From contig DLHG01000009.1 of the NCBI GenBank assembly GCA_002483105.1, forward strand, positions 1-64,000: a stretch of 64,000 nucleotides of DNA, read 5' to 3'. Under the pieces are notes generated by a model, which worked only from the letters and a program-made list of their open reading frames with translations, was not told where the DNA came from and did no database searches. This stretch comes from Bacteroidetes bacterium UBA7674. Its GTDB lineage: Bacteria > Bacteroidota > Bacteroidia > Chitinophagales > Chitinophagaceae. Shown piece by piece: positions 8,843 through 16,681 of the stretch (the first letter of the stretch is position 1; every line of letters begins with the position of its first letter). Position numbers and translations under genes: made by a program.

Positions 8843-8869
8843 AAATAAAGCCCCTTAGGGGCTTTATTT
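8843..8869 (-). terminator. Terminator of the pseudouridine synthase gene
   Basis: A perfect 12-bp stem (AAATAAAGCCCC / GGGGCTTTATTT), three-base loop, followed on the minus strand by a T run. It sits between the stop at 8868 and the next ATG at 8833, so it could also attenuate read-through into the amidohydrolase gene. Confidence 0.85.
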
Positions 8870-10751
8870 AACTTTTAAAATGTTTCAGTAAGATTATTTC
8901 TTTTTCGGTAAGGTAGCGCCAGTTGCTGCGGGGCAGGTTCTTCTTGGTGAGGCCTGCATACATTACACGGTCCAGCTTTTCTACCTGGTAGCCTAAGTGT
9001 TCGAATATGCGGCGAACGATGCGGTTACGTCCGCTGTGTATCTCTACGCCTACTTCGTTCTTTTCTTCCAGCATGGCTATCTCGTCCACATTTACCGGAC
9101 CATCTTCCAGTTCCAGCCCGTTGGCTATTTTCTCGAAGTCGGCTTTGGTGAGGTTCTTATCCAGTGTTACCTGGTACACCTTCTTGATGCTGTTGCTTGG
9201 GTGTGACAGCTTTTGCGCCAGCGCACCATCGTTGGTCATCAAGAGTAAGCCGGTAGTATTCCTATCCAGTCGGCCTACGGGGAAAATGCGGTCTGCTTCA
9301 GCTTCTTCTACCAGGTCCATCACGGTGCGACGGCCTTCAGGGTCGTCGGTAGTAGTGATAAAGCCTTTGGGTTTGTTCAGTAGTATATATACGTGGTCAG
9401 ACTGTAACACCATTTTCTTGCCTGCTACGGTTACCTGGTCTTCTTTGGTTACCTTATGACCGGGGTCTGTTATCAACGTGCCATTTACCTTTACTTTACC
9501 TTGCTTTACCAGCTCGGCTGCCTCGCGGCGGCTACACTCGCCACTGTGGGAGATGTATTTGTTCAGCGGCATCAGTTCACCTGCTTCACCATTATCAATG
9601 TCTAATTCTTCTTCTCCGTCCTCAGCTATCTTTTTTACCTTCTTAGGTTTTTCGGTATCATCGGCTTTGCTTGCCTTCTTTTCTACATAAGCATCCATAT
9701 CGGTGCCGCGGGTAGTACGTATCTTGCCTACAGAACGGTCGAAAGAATTTTGCTTTGGTTTTTTAGCTAAACCCTTTACTTCTTTTTCTTCTTCCTGCTT
9801 AGGTTCTGCTTCTTTCTTCTTGCGTTTTTCCTCTTTTTGTTCGGCAGTTTCAGGCAACTTATTGTTGAAGGCGTCGTCCATAGTATCGGCGAACGTGCGC
9901 TTCTTTTTAGGCTTGCCTTTATCTTTATCGGAAAAATTACTTGACTTATCGCTTTTGTAGTCACGTTTCGGACGCTCATCACCTACTTCATCCCTTTTAC
10001 CGAATGAGCGTTTAGGTTTGTCGCCATCGAAAGACCTCTTTGGCCTATCGTTGTCGTAATCGCGTCTTGGGCGGTCATCCCCACCCTCATCTCTTTTACC
10101 GAATGTGCGTTTAGGTTTGTCGCCATCGAAAGACCTCTTCGGCCTGTCGTTATCAAATGAGCGTTTCGGGCGATCGTTGTCACCTTCATCCCTTTTACCA
10201 AATGAACGTTTAGGTTTGTCACTATCGAAAGACCTTTTTGGCCTGTCGTTATCAAATGAGCGTTTCGGGCGATCGTTGTCACCTTCATCTCTTTTACCAA
10301 ATGTGCGTTTAGGTTTGTCACTATCGAAAGACCTCTTTGGCCTGTCGTTATCAAATGAGCGTTTCGGGCGGTCGTCGCCACCTTCATCCCTTTTACCAAA
10401 TGAGCGTTTAGGTTTGTCACCGTCGAAAGACCTCTTTGGCCTGTCGTTATCAAATGAGCGTTTCGGGCGGTCATCACCACCTTCATCCCTTTTACCAAAT
10501 GAGCGTTTAGGTTTATCGCCATCGAAAGACCTCTTTGGCCTGTCGTTGTCGAAAGAGCGTTTTGGTCTATCACCATCGTCTTTATTAAAAGAACGCTTAG
10601 GGCGGTCACTATCATCGTCCCTACGCTTAGGCCTGTCCGAACTATCTTTCCTGAAAGATGGCTTTTTGTCACCATCTCTTCCTGAGCGGCCACCGCTATC
10701 TTTCTTAAACCTGTCTGAACCCGGCTTGTTACTATTAGAATCTTTTCTCAT
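8868..10751 (-). CDS. RluB/RsuA-family pseudouridine synthase with long repetitive basic N-terminal tail
   Basis: A 627-residue protein. The C-terminal 240 residues are a complete RsuA/RluB-type enzyme. An S4 RNA-binding domain (MPLNKYISHSGECSRREAAELV) is followed by the synthase domain with the catalytic aspartate in GRLDRNTTGLLL, then RRIFEHLGY. It should isomerise uridine in rRNA, probably 23S. The first 260 residues are a disordered Arg/Lys/Asp-rich tail containing six 33-residue repeats built from DRPKRSF, DKPKRSF and GKRDEG blocks. An acidic/lysine-rich linker to the S4 domain follows. Charged N-terminal extensions are common on Bacteroidota members of this family; the regular repeat count here is unusual. 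The alternate-frame open frames over the repeat are shadows. A TAACTTTG box lies 33 bases upstream of the start. Confidence 0.9.
   Translation of the reverse strand: MRKDSNSNKPGSDRFKKDSGGRSGRDGDKKPSFRKDSSDRPKRRDDDSDRPKRSFNKDDGDRPKRSFDNDRPKRSFDGDKPKRSFGKRDEGGDDRPKRSFDNDRPKRSFDGDKPKRSFGKRDEGGDDRPKRSFDNDRPKRSFDSDKPKRTFGKRDEGDNDRPKRSFDNDRPKRSFDSDKPKRSFGKRDEGDNDRPKRSFDNDRPKRSFDGDKPKRTFGKRDEGGDDRPRRDYDNDRPKRSFDGDKPKRSFGKRDEVGDERPKRDYKSDKSSNFSDKDKGKPKKKRTFADTMDDAFNNKLPETAEQKEEKRKKKEAEPKQEEEKEVKGLAKKPKQNSFDRSVGKIRTTRGTDMDAYVEKKASKADDTEKPKKVKKIAEDGEEELDIDNGEAGELMPLNKYISHSGECSRREAAELVKQGKVKVNGTLITDPGHKVTKEDQVTVAGKKMVLQSDHVYILLNKPKGFITTTDDPEGRRTVMDLVEEAEADRIFPVGRLDRNTTGLLLMTNDGALAQKLSHPSNSIKKVYQVTLDKNLTKADFEKIANGLELEDGPVNVDEIAMLEEKNEVGVEIHSGRNRIVRRIFEHLGYQVEKLDRVMYAGLTKKNLPRSNWRYLTEKEIILLKHFKS
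9975..10568 (-). repeat. Six tandem 99-bp repeats inside the pseudouridine synthase gene
   Basis: The anchor sequence TTTAGGTTT[GA] (plus strand) recurs at 10011, 10110, 10209, 10308, 10407 and 10506, exactly 99 bases apart. Each unit encodes 33 residues, so copy-number change would keep the reading frame. Boundaries are approximate. Confidence 0.92.
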
Positions 10752-10783
10752 TTGTCAATACCGCAGCCAAAATGTGCGGGGAG

Positions 10784-10791
10784 CAAAGTTA
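10784..10791 (-). promoter_or_regulatory. Bacteroidetes -7 box (TAACTTTG) for the pseudouridine synthase
   Basis: A match to the TAnnTTTG consensus on the minus strand, 33 bases before the ATG at 10751. No clear -33 TTTG is seen. Confidence 0.5.
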
Positions 10792-10867
10792 CGACCTTTA
10801 GGACGCATGTTGGTATAAATGAGTGTATATGTATATAGAAGGGTGTGAAAAACAGGTTTTTGCGCGG

Positions 10868-10875
10868 TACTTTTG
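10868..10875 (+). promoter_or_regulatory. Bacteroidetes -7 box (TACTTTTG) for the ECF sigma operon
   Basis: TAnnTTTG match 97 bases before the sigma-factor ATG. It lies in the divergent gap with the pseudouridine synthase, which has its own box on the other strand. Confidence 0.45.
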
Positions 10876-10971
10876 CGGTCAAAGACTGTGTTTAGCAGGT
10901 AAAAGTGGCTTTTTACAGGTTTTTTTGAAAGAGTTGTAACTTTTTTCAAGAAGTGACGATATACTATAGGA

Positions 10972-11457
10972 ATGGATGTTAAGGAGTACAATGTTTGCGT
11001 AAACCAGTGGGCGGATGCACTTTTCCGTTTTGCCTGCAAATGTACCGGCCACGAGGAGGACGCAAGAGATGTTGTACAAGGCAGTTTCGAGGTATTATGG
11101 CAAAAAAGGCAGGATGTGGCATTAGAGAAAGGAAAGGCTTTCCTCTTCCAGGTAACCTACAGGCAGGCAGTAGATACATACCGGAAAAAAGGAAGGATTA
11201 CCTACGCGGAAGAATTACCTGAACCCGCCAGCTCTTACACCCAAAGCAACCCCGATCTGAAACGAGTGCTGGAACGCGCGCTGGCACAACTGGATGAGAA
11301 GGCAAGAGCTTTGGTATTACTGAAAGACTACGAAGGATATAGCTATGAAGAAATAGCTAAGATCACGGAACTCTCAGACTCGCAGGTGAAAGTGTACCTG
11401 CACAGGGCGAGGAAAGTATTGAAGGAATACCTGGTGCGCGTGGAAAATGTTATTTAA
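10972..11457 (+). CDS. ECF-type RNA polymerase sigma factor
   Basis: A 161-residue sigma-70 family protein of ECF size. Region 2 (about residues 10-75) includes HEEDARDVVQGSFEVLW. Region 4 (about 105-155) has the helix-turn-helix YEGYSYEEIAKITELSDSQVKVYLHRARK. There is no region 3 or N-terminal extension. It is the first gene of a three-gene operon with a single-pass membrane protein and an outer-membrane barrel, a usual layout for ECF sigma / anti-sigma / target sets. The stop is 10 bases before the ATG of the next gene (11468). The factor probably drives its own operon, but the target promoter cannot be read from sequence alone. Confidence 0.9.
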   Translation: MDVKEYNVCVNQWADALFRFACKCTGHEEDARDVVQGSFEVLWQKRQDVALEKGKAFLFQVTYRQAVDTYRKKGRITYAEELPEPASSYTQSNPDLKRVLERALAQLDEKARALVLLKDYEGYSYEEIAKITELSDSQVKVYLHRARKVLKEYLVRVENVI

Positions 11458-11467
11458 AAGGATAGCT

Positions 11468-12289
11468 ATGGTGACTTTGGAGAATTATGAAGAATACATT
11501 GTTCTGCTGGTGGACGGGGAACTGGACACCGCGGGGCAGGCAGAGCTGGGAGCATTTATGCAGCTGCACCCGGAATTGCGCGAGGAATTGAGTCTTTATG
11601 AGAACGTGCGCCTGATGCCCGACACTACACAGGTATTTGAAAATAAGGAAAGCCTATTGCGCAAAGAGCCAGGCGGCAGGACGATAAATTTCACAGGTTG
11701 GTTCCGCTACGGCGCGGCTGCGGGACTGGCACTACTGATAGCCTTAGGCGTGATGAAATGGACAGGTGATGATACCGACAACAATATAGCTGTAACAGAT
11801 ACAGTAGAACATACAAACACACCAATAGCAAAGAGCGTTGATACTGCAGTGTCAGCACCGGAACAGGAAGAAGAAGTAATAGTACAAGAAGAAAAAAAGA
11901 AGAGAGAAAATAAAGTAATGCCTGTTGTGCCTGCACATAAGATAGAAGTGGCCAATGTAAAGGAAGAAAAGAAAGGGAAAGAGGCAGACGTACCTGAGAG
12001 ACTGGAAATAGCAACGGTTGATAAACTACCTGCTAACAGGAATACAGTACAATATGAGGCCATTGCCATACCGGTACTGCCAAAGACACAAGAGCCGGCC
12101 CCTATACAGCCTGAGCGCGAAGCACTCGCATGGCTACCTATCAGTGAAGACAGGAAAGAAGGCCTGAATATGCTGGGCGAAGCGATAACTGCGCAGGTAG
12201 ACAGAGTAAAAGAAGTAAGAGATAACATAAAAAATACCGACCTGGCGGTGAAACTGGGAAAGAAAGAAATATTTACAATCAGATTTTAA
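11468..12289 (+). CDS. Putative anti-sigma factor / single-pass membrane protein
   Basis: About 273 residues from the ATG at 11468; an earlier in-frame ATG at 11447 would overlap the sigma gene by 11 bases. The cytoplasmic N-terminus (VTLENYEEYIVLLVDGEL..) has the EYIxLLVDGEL pattern seen at the start of many Bacteroidota anti-sigma-like proteins, without a zinc-binding HxxxCxxC. One transmembrane helix (GAAAGLALLIALGVMKW) lies near residues 80-97. A long low-complexity periplasmic part, rich in Glu, Lys, Val and Pro, follows and ends with a short amphipathic helix. Position directly after an ECF sigma gene supports an anti-sigma role; no experimental-type motif proves it. Confidence 0.65.
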   Translation: MVTLENYEEYIVLLVDGELDTAGQAELGAFMQLHPELREELSLYENVRLMPDTTQVFENKESLLRKEPGGRTINFTGWFRYGAAAGLALLIALGVMKWTGDDTDNNIAVTDTVEHTNTPIAKSVDTAVSAPEQEEEVIVQEEKKKRENKVMPVVPAHKIEVANVKEEKKGKEADVPERLEIATVDKLPANRNTVQYEAIAIPVLPKTQEPAPIQPEREALAWLPISEDRKEGLNMLGEAITAQVDRVKEVRDNIKNTDLAVKLGKKEIFTIRF

Positions 12290-12301
12290 AAACATAGAAT
12301 T

Positions 12302-13168
12302 ATGAAACTGGTATATTGTTTAATGGCGGCGCTTATGATAAGCTTTGCAGCCTCTGCACAGGAAGAAGATAAAAATGATGATGGCAAGAAGGCCAAACGT
12401 AAATCCTTATCTATCAGCAATGAAGGGATAAAAGTGGAGAATATGGAAGAGGATGCGAAAGATGGCGTTTATGTGCGGAAAAGCGATTCTGTAAAACTGA
12501 AAAAAGTAGAAAAGAAGTTTGACTTTACTTATGCTGCAGTGGATATAGGTATCAATACGCTGCAAGATAAAACAGACTATACTTCAGCGGCAGCGCAAAG
12601 TTTTCTGAACGTGCCGGCAAACATGAAAAACGACCAGCTTTTCAGTCTGAGAACAGGTAAGTCGTGGAACGTGAATGTGTGGCCGATCCTTTTTAAAGCC
12701 AGGCTGATGAAGACAAACGGGCAGAAGCTGTATGTGTCGAGCGGTATTGGATTACAGATGTATAACTTCCGCTTTACTAAAGATATCAGCTACCTGAATA
12801 ACACAACGCCTGAAGTATATCTTGATAGTTTGGATTTTGACAAGAACAAGCTGGGCTTTACTTACCTGAGTGTACCACTGGCATTTACCGCGAAAACAAA
12901 GATCGCGAAAGGAACATGGATAGTTTATGGTGCGGGTGTGACAGGCGGGTATAGGATCAGCTCATGGACAAAGCAAATATCGGCGGAGAGAGGCAAGCAA
13001 AAGAACCATGACGCATTCAACTTCAATGATTTTAATGCCTGTGTAACAGGGGAGATAGGTGTGAGTGGTGTATTCAGGATATATGCCAGTTACCAACTGA
13101 CATCACTACATGAAACTGCCCTTGCCCAGCATCCTTTCAGCATAGGATTGAGGTTTGGCGGAGTATAA
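12302..13168 (+). CDS. Outer-membrane beta-barrel protein of the sigma operon
   Basis: A 288-residue exported protein with a signal peptide (about residues 1-19, ending AASAQ) and an acidic/lysine-rich leader to about residue 75. The rest alternates hydrophobic and polar residues typical of small outer-membrane barrels (WNVNVWPILFKARL, KLYVSSGIGLQMYNFRF, WIVYGAGVTGGYRIS) and ends in a GLRFGGV strand. It starts 12 bases after the anti-sigma-like gene and is followed by a strong terminator, closing the operon. It resembles OmpB/PorT-like barrel families, but no exact family can be named. A cell-envelope stress or transport role is inference. Confidence 0.72.
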   Translation: MKLVYCLMAALMISFAASAQEEDKNDDGKKAKRKSLSISNEGIKVENMEEDAKDGVYVRKSDSVKLKKVEKKFDFTYAAVDIGINTLQDKTDYTSAAAQSFLNVPANMKNDQLFSLRTGKSWNVNVWPILFKARLMKTNGQKLYVSSGIGLQMYNFRFTKDISYLNNTTPEVYLDSLDFDKNKLGFTYLSVPLAFTAKTKIAKGTWIVYGAGVTGGYRISSWTKQISAERGKQKNHDAFNFNDFNACVTGEIGVSGVFRIYASYQLTSLHETALAQHPFSIGLRFGGV

Positions 13169-13198
13169 TAATATTTCAGTCCTATCACTATAAGGCAA

Positions 13199-13229
13199 AC
13201 GGGGCGACTATGTGTCGCCCCGTTTTTTT
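13199..13229 (+). terminator. Terminator of the ECF sigma operon
   Basis: A 10-bp perfect stem (ACGGGGCGAC / GTCGCCCCGT) with a five-base loop and a run of seven T. Confidence 0.93.
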
Positions 13230-13236
13230 ATGATTT

Positions 13237-13263
13237 GCCCCCTACCCCCTAAAAGGGGGAATA
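13237..13263 (+). repeat. Dispersed C-run/G-run intergenic palindrome, copy 2
   Basis: GCCCCCTACCCCCTAAAAGG core ending GGGA, then an AT-rich tail. Same family as at 3405, 13291 and 18645. Confidence 0.65.
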
Positions 13264-13290
13264 TATTATCTGTTCTTCGCGAGCCGACAT

Positions 13291-13316
13291 CCCCCTAGCC
13301 CCCTTCAAAGGGGGAG
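13291..13316 (+). repeat. Dispersed C-run/G-run intergenic palindrome, copy 3
   Basis: CCCCCTAGCCCCCTTCAAAG core followed by GGGGAG. It lies 28 bases after copy 2 in the convergent gap between the sigma operon and the histidine kinase gene. Confidence 0.65.
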
Positions 13317-13345
13317 TATTATGTTGTTTGCTTTACGCGCGAGCC

Positions 13346-13371
13346 GGGCAACCGCAAGGGATTGCCCCTAC
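13346..13371. repeat. GGGCAACCGC / TTGCCCCTAC inverted-repeat element
   Basis: An inverted repeat with GGGCAA and TTGCCC arms around CCGCAAGGGA. Longer flanking arms ACGCGC (13335) and GCGCGT (13373) make a nested palindrome. This type of motif is familiar from memory as a widespread intergenic repeat in diverse bacterial genomes. No coding potential. Confidence 0.5.
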
Positions 13372-13414
13372 AGCGCGTGCTGACGGCGAAAAGCCGTACA
13401 TACGCTAACTATAT

Positions 13415-16400
13415 TTATGCCGTAACTTTTGTTTTGAAACGTTGATTCTCGCTGATGAGCGTTGGGTGTGCTTCAGAGAACATAGACTGAATGTCAGCGA
13501 AAAGCTGAACGATAACAGGCTCATTTATCGGTTCTTCTTTAGCCATTTTTTCTATACTGTGCAATTTGTCGAACATATCGCCTATGCGGACAACGCTGGT
13601 GCTTGACTTCAGGAAGTGGGCTTGCTTTGATATGGCTTCCCAGTCGTTTTTCTCCTGAAGCAGGTGGTCTAATTTCTCTAAGCCCTCCGGCATAGTGTCG
13701 AGGAAGATATTCAGTACGTCTGAAATGAACTTAGCGTCCATGTCAGAAAGCTCATATAAGAAGCTGAGATCAACCAGCTCAGTTTTTTTGTCGGCCATTT
13801 CCTCCGGTGTTATATCGGATTGTAATCTTCTGTCGCTTGTTACCTGTAATATTTGATGATAGAGGTCCCGTGGTTCAAAAGGTTTTGAGATAAACCCACT
13901 CATCCCTATATCAAAACATTTCTCGGCTTCGCCCTTCAGGGCATCGGCAGTCATTGCTAATATAGGAACATCTTTTCGAAGTATTTCGCGAATGTATTTA
14001 GTCGCTTTATAGCCATCCATTTCCGGCATCTGCAGGTCCATCAGTACCACATCGTAGTCGTGAAGTTGAAGCGTATTGATTGCTTCACGACCATTGTTTA
14101 CTATTTGTACTGTAGCTCCCTGTTTCTGTAAGGTATTCTTCACGACCTTCTGATTGATCATATTGTCTTCTGCCACCAGTACACTGATGCCATCAAGGAG
14201 TGTCTCGTTCTCGTGGCCTTGTATCCTGTTGCTCCGGGTTTCTTTTACCTGCAGGTCTTCGCCTATTCTGTAAGGTATCAGGACTGTGAAGGTAGAGCCT
14301 TTGCCTAATGTACTGCTCACCCATACATGGCCTTGCTGCAACTCTACCAGTTGTTTTACGATTGCCAGTCCCAGGCCGGTTCCACCATACTTGCGCGAAG
14401 TGTTCACGTTATTCTGGGTGAAGCTTTCGAAGATGTAATCAAGTTTATTTTCAGAAATACCGATACCGGTGTCCGTTACTTCTATCTGGAGGTCTATATA
14501 GCCTGCATTCTCTTCGCCTGCTGAGACGTTGATATTTACATAACCCTTGGTAGTGAACTTGATCGCATTTCCTATCAAGTTGATCATTACCTGTTGCAGA
14601 CGAAGCCCATCGCCTAATAATATGTCAGGTACGGAATTGTCTATATGAGTGTTCAGCGTAATGAGCTTCTCTTCAGCTTTGAACTGTAGGGGATAAAGAG
14701 TTTTTTTGATTGTCTGGCGCAGCTTGAACGGTGCATTCTCAAAAAGGAACTTGCCTGATTTTATTTTGGAGAAATCGAGAAGGTCGTTGATGATAGCCAG
14801 CAAGTTTCGTGCAGATTCCTGGATGTTTTCCGTAAAGTCTTTTTGCTCGTCGTTTTGTTCGGTACTCAACAGCAGGTTACCCATACCAATGATACCATTC
14901 ATAGGTGTGCGTATCTCGTGGCTCATATTGGCGAGGAACGATTCCTGTGCTGCACGTGCCTGTTCTGCATCTTTCTTGGCTTGCAATAGTTTCAGCTCGC
15001 CTTCCTTGCGTTCGGTGATGTCGGTAGCGAGGCCGCAAATATGTTTTACATTTCCTTCTGCATCCAGTAGCGGGAACTTTGTGATCCAGTAGTACTCCAC
15101 TTTGCCATCGCCATAATCCACTACGTCTTCGAAGCTATTGGTGGTTTTATGTATGAGCACCTTGTCATCTGAATATTTAAATTCCAGGTAGCGGGCTTTA
15201 TCGTCAATTAATTGGAGGTCAGTATTACCAATGATCTCAGCAGCGGTCATACCGAAAACTTCTTCCATTTTCTGATTGACCAGTACATATTTCCCCTCTG
15301 TATCTTTCAGGAAGATGACTGAAGGGATATTGTCCAGGATGTTTTGCACCAGTTTTTGTTCTGTACGGCGTTCTTCTTCCATCCCGTCAATTTCCAATTG
15401 CAGCTTTTTTTCTTCATCAAAGTCCCATATCACAACTTGCCATTCATCAGGCGTGTCGCTTTCGTGGGTTACAGGGAATACCCTGCACGATACCCATTTG
15501 GTGCCGGTGCTGGTAAATATCTGTAGCTCTAAAGTGCTGTTGAACGTGCCTGTGCTGTTGATCGAGTCCAGGACATGTCTGACATTTTCTTTGAACTTAC
15601 GGGGTGCGGCCTCCATCAGAGAGAACCCGATGAGCTCTTTAGCGTCGAAGCCAACGAGTTTTTCTACGTTCTTGTTAGCAAATTTTATACTGCCTGCCGC
15701 ATCTATTACAAGCATAGTGAGGTCGGAGTCTTCTACCAGCACTTTGTACTTGGCTTCATTCAGGCGAGCACGTTCTTCCGCCAGTGTTCTTTTGCGGATA
15801 TTCTGATTGATCTTGTAAATGGTGAGAATAAGGAAGATACTTAGCAGAATATAGCTGATAACAGAAAATACTACGCGCGACTTACTATAGTACCTGTTGT
15901 CCTCAGTTCGTTGGGTAAGTAATTCATTTTCAGTGGTGTATAATGCATTTATAGCATTGTATATCCGTTCCGAAAGGTTGGTGAAGCTACTTTCTGTCAA
16001 TTTATCTTTTATGTTAGAGAAACCACCGGAAGTGTTAGCTATGATGCCGGTAATTAATACCCGCTTTTCATTAGCGAGGCGTTGTAACTCCCGGGCCCTG
16101 GTGGACTGGAGCAGGTTGTCTTTCGTTAGCTTTGTGAGGTATTCTATGTGCTTATTGGCAGCGTTGGCCGCATCCTGGTATGATTGGAGGTAAGTAACAT
16201 CTCCGTGCAGGGCATATTTATTAATAGCAGCTTCCATTTTTATAAAATCCGACTCAGCAGACTTTATAGTGGAGAGTGCATCATTGGTATGGTTGACAAG
16301 AAGGTCAGACGTATTGGAACGTTGATACAGTACATAAGCCTGTATCATGTATAGAAGGAAGAAAAAAGCGATAGCACCATTTACAAGTATAAACGACTTT

Positions 16401-16459
16401 CGCAGTTGTGATATAGTATTATGTACAAGCCCTCCCTTAGTGTGCTGGGTAGATTTCAT
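13415..16459 (-). CDS. Hybrid sensor histidine kinase (CHASE3-like, two PAS, HisKA, HATPase, REC, HPt)
   Basis: A 1014-residue membrane phosphorelay protein. Order: TM helix at about 25-45, a helical CHASE3-like extracytoplasmic sensor (about 46-190), TM helix at about 197-217, PAS 1 (about 235-355) and PAS 2 (about 370-490). The HisKA phospho-acceptor is His514 in MSHEIRTPMNG. The HATPase domain has the G boxes (DTGIGIS, GGTGLGL). The receiver has Asp808 in LMDLQMPEMDG, and the C-terminal HPt has His948 in QAHFLKSS. All phosphorelay residues are present, so it can run a His-Asp-His relay and needs an external output regulator, which is not encoded next to it. It is divergent from a CapD/WbpM-like gene, so control of surface polysaccharide is a guess only. 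Confidence 0.93.
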   Translation of the reverse strand: MKSTQHTKGGLVHNTISQLRKSFILVNGAIAFFFLLYMIQAYVLYQRSNTSDLLVNHTNDALSTIKSAESDFIKMEAAINKYALHGDVTYLQSYQDAANAANKHIEYLTKLTKDNLLQSTRARELQRLANEKRVLITGIIANTSGGFSNIKDKLTESSFTNLSERIYNAINALYTTENELLTQRTEDNRYYSKSRVVFSVISYILLSIFLILTIYKINQNIRKRTLAEERARLNEAKYKVLVEDSDLTMLVIDAAGSIKFANKNVEKLVGFDAKELIGFSLMEAAPRKFKENVRHVLDSINSTGTFNSTLELQIFTSTGTKWVSCRVFPVTHESDTPDEWQVVIWDFDEEKKLQLEIDGMEEERRTEQKLVQNILDNIPSVIFLKDTEGKYVLVNQKMEEVFGMTAAEIIGNTDLQLIDDKARYLEFKYSDDKVLIHKTTNSFEDVVDYGDGKVEYYWITKFPLLDAEGNVKHICGLATDITERKEGELKLLQAKKDAEQARAAQESFLANMSHEIRTPMNGIIGMGNLLLSTEQNDEQKDFTENIQESARNLLAIINDLLDFSKIKSGKFLFENAPFKLRQTIKKTLYPLQFKAEEKLITLNTHIDNSVPDILLGDGLRLQQVMINLIGNAIKFTTKGYVNINVSAGEENAGYIDLQIEVTDTGIGISENKLDYIFESFTQNNVNTSRKYGGTGLGLAIVKQLVELQQGHVWVSSTLGKGSTFTVLIPYRIGEDLQVKETRSNRIQGHENETLLDGISVLVAEDNMINQKVVKNTLQKQGATVQIVNNGREAINTLQLHDYDVVLMDLQMPEMDGYKATKYIREILRKDVPILAMTADALKGEAEKCFDIGMSGFISKPFEPRDLYHQILQVTSDRRLQSDITPEEMADKKTELVDLSFLYELSDMDAKFISDVLNIFLDTMPEGLEKLDHLLQEKNDWEAISKQAHFLKSSTSVVRIGDMFDKLHSIEKMAKEEPINEPVIVQLFADIQSMFSEAHPTLISENQRFKTKVTA

Positions 16460-16590
16460 CGCCGCTAAAGTATTACATATGTCGGCAAGCGTTATAATTT
16501 TAAGTGTTAATGTTTATTCAAAAAACATGTAATTTTTCTTAACAGGAGAGCGACTTAAAATTTCGTTAAAATAAAGACGGGTAAATGCCT

Positions 16591-16598
16591 TAATTTTG
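16591..16598 (+). promoter_or_regulatory. Bacteroidetes -7 box (TAATTTTG) upstream of the CapD-like gene
   Basis: TAnnTTTG match, implying a 5' UTR of roughly 80 bases before the ATG at 16682. Confidence 0.5.
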
Positions 16599-16681
16599 TA
16601 CTTTAACATCCAGAGAGGTTTCAGCTATATATTTTTTCCTGCCCTATCAATCGCAGAGAACAACGAACCGTAAACATATAT

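Noticed and set aside
9975..10568. Regular 99-base repeats considered as a CRISPR array
   Set aside because: Units are near-identical along their whole length and coding in one frame; there are no unique spacers of 30-40 bases between short repeats and no cas genes.
9983..10693. 236-codon minus-strand frame in another phase of the same repeat
   Set aside because: It is a shadow of the real gene 8868-10751, whose frame continues into a complete S4/pseudouridine synthase domain.
10105..10818. Open frame of 237 codons on the plus strand over the pseudouridine synthase tail
   Set aside because: It is antisense to the 6 x 99-bp repeat. Repeats of a multiple of three keep several frames open; the product is a Ser/Leu-rich repeat without domain features.
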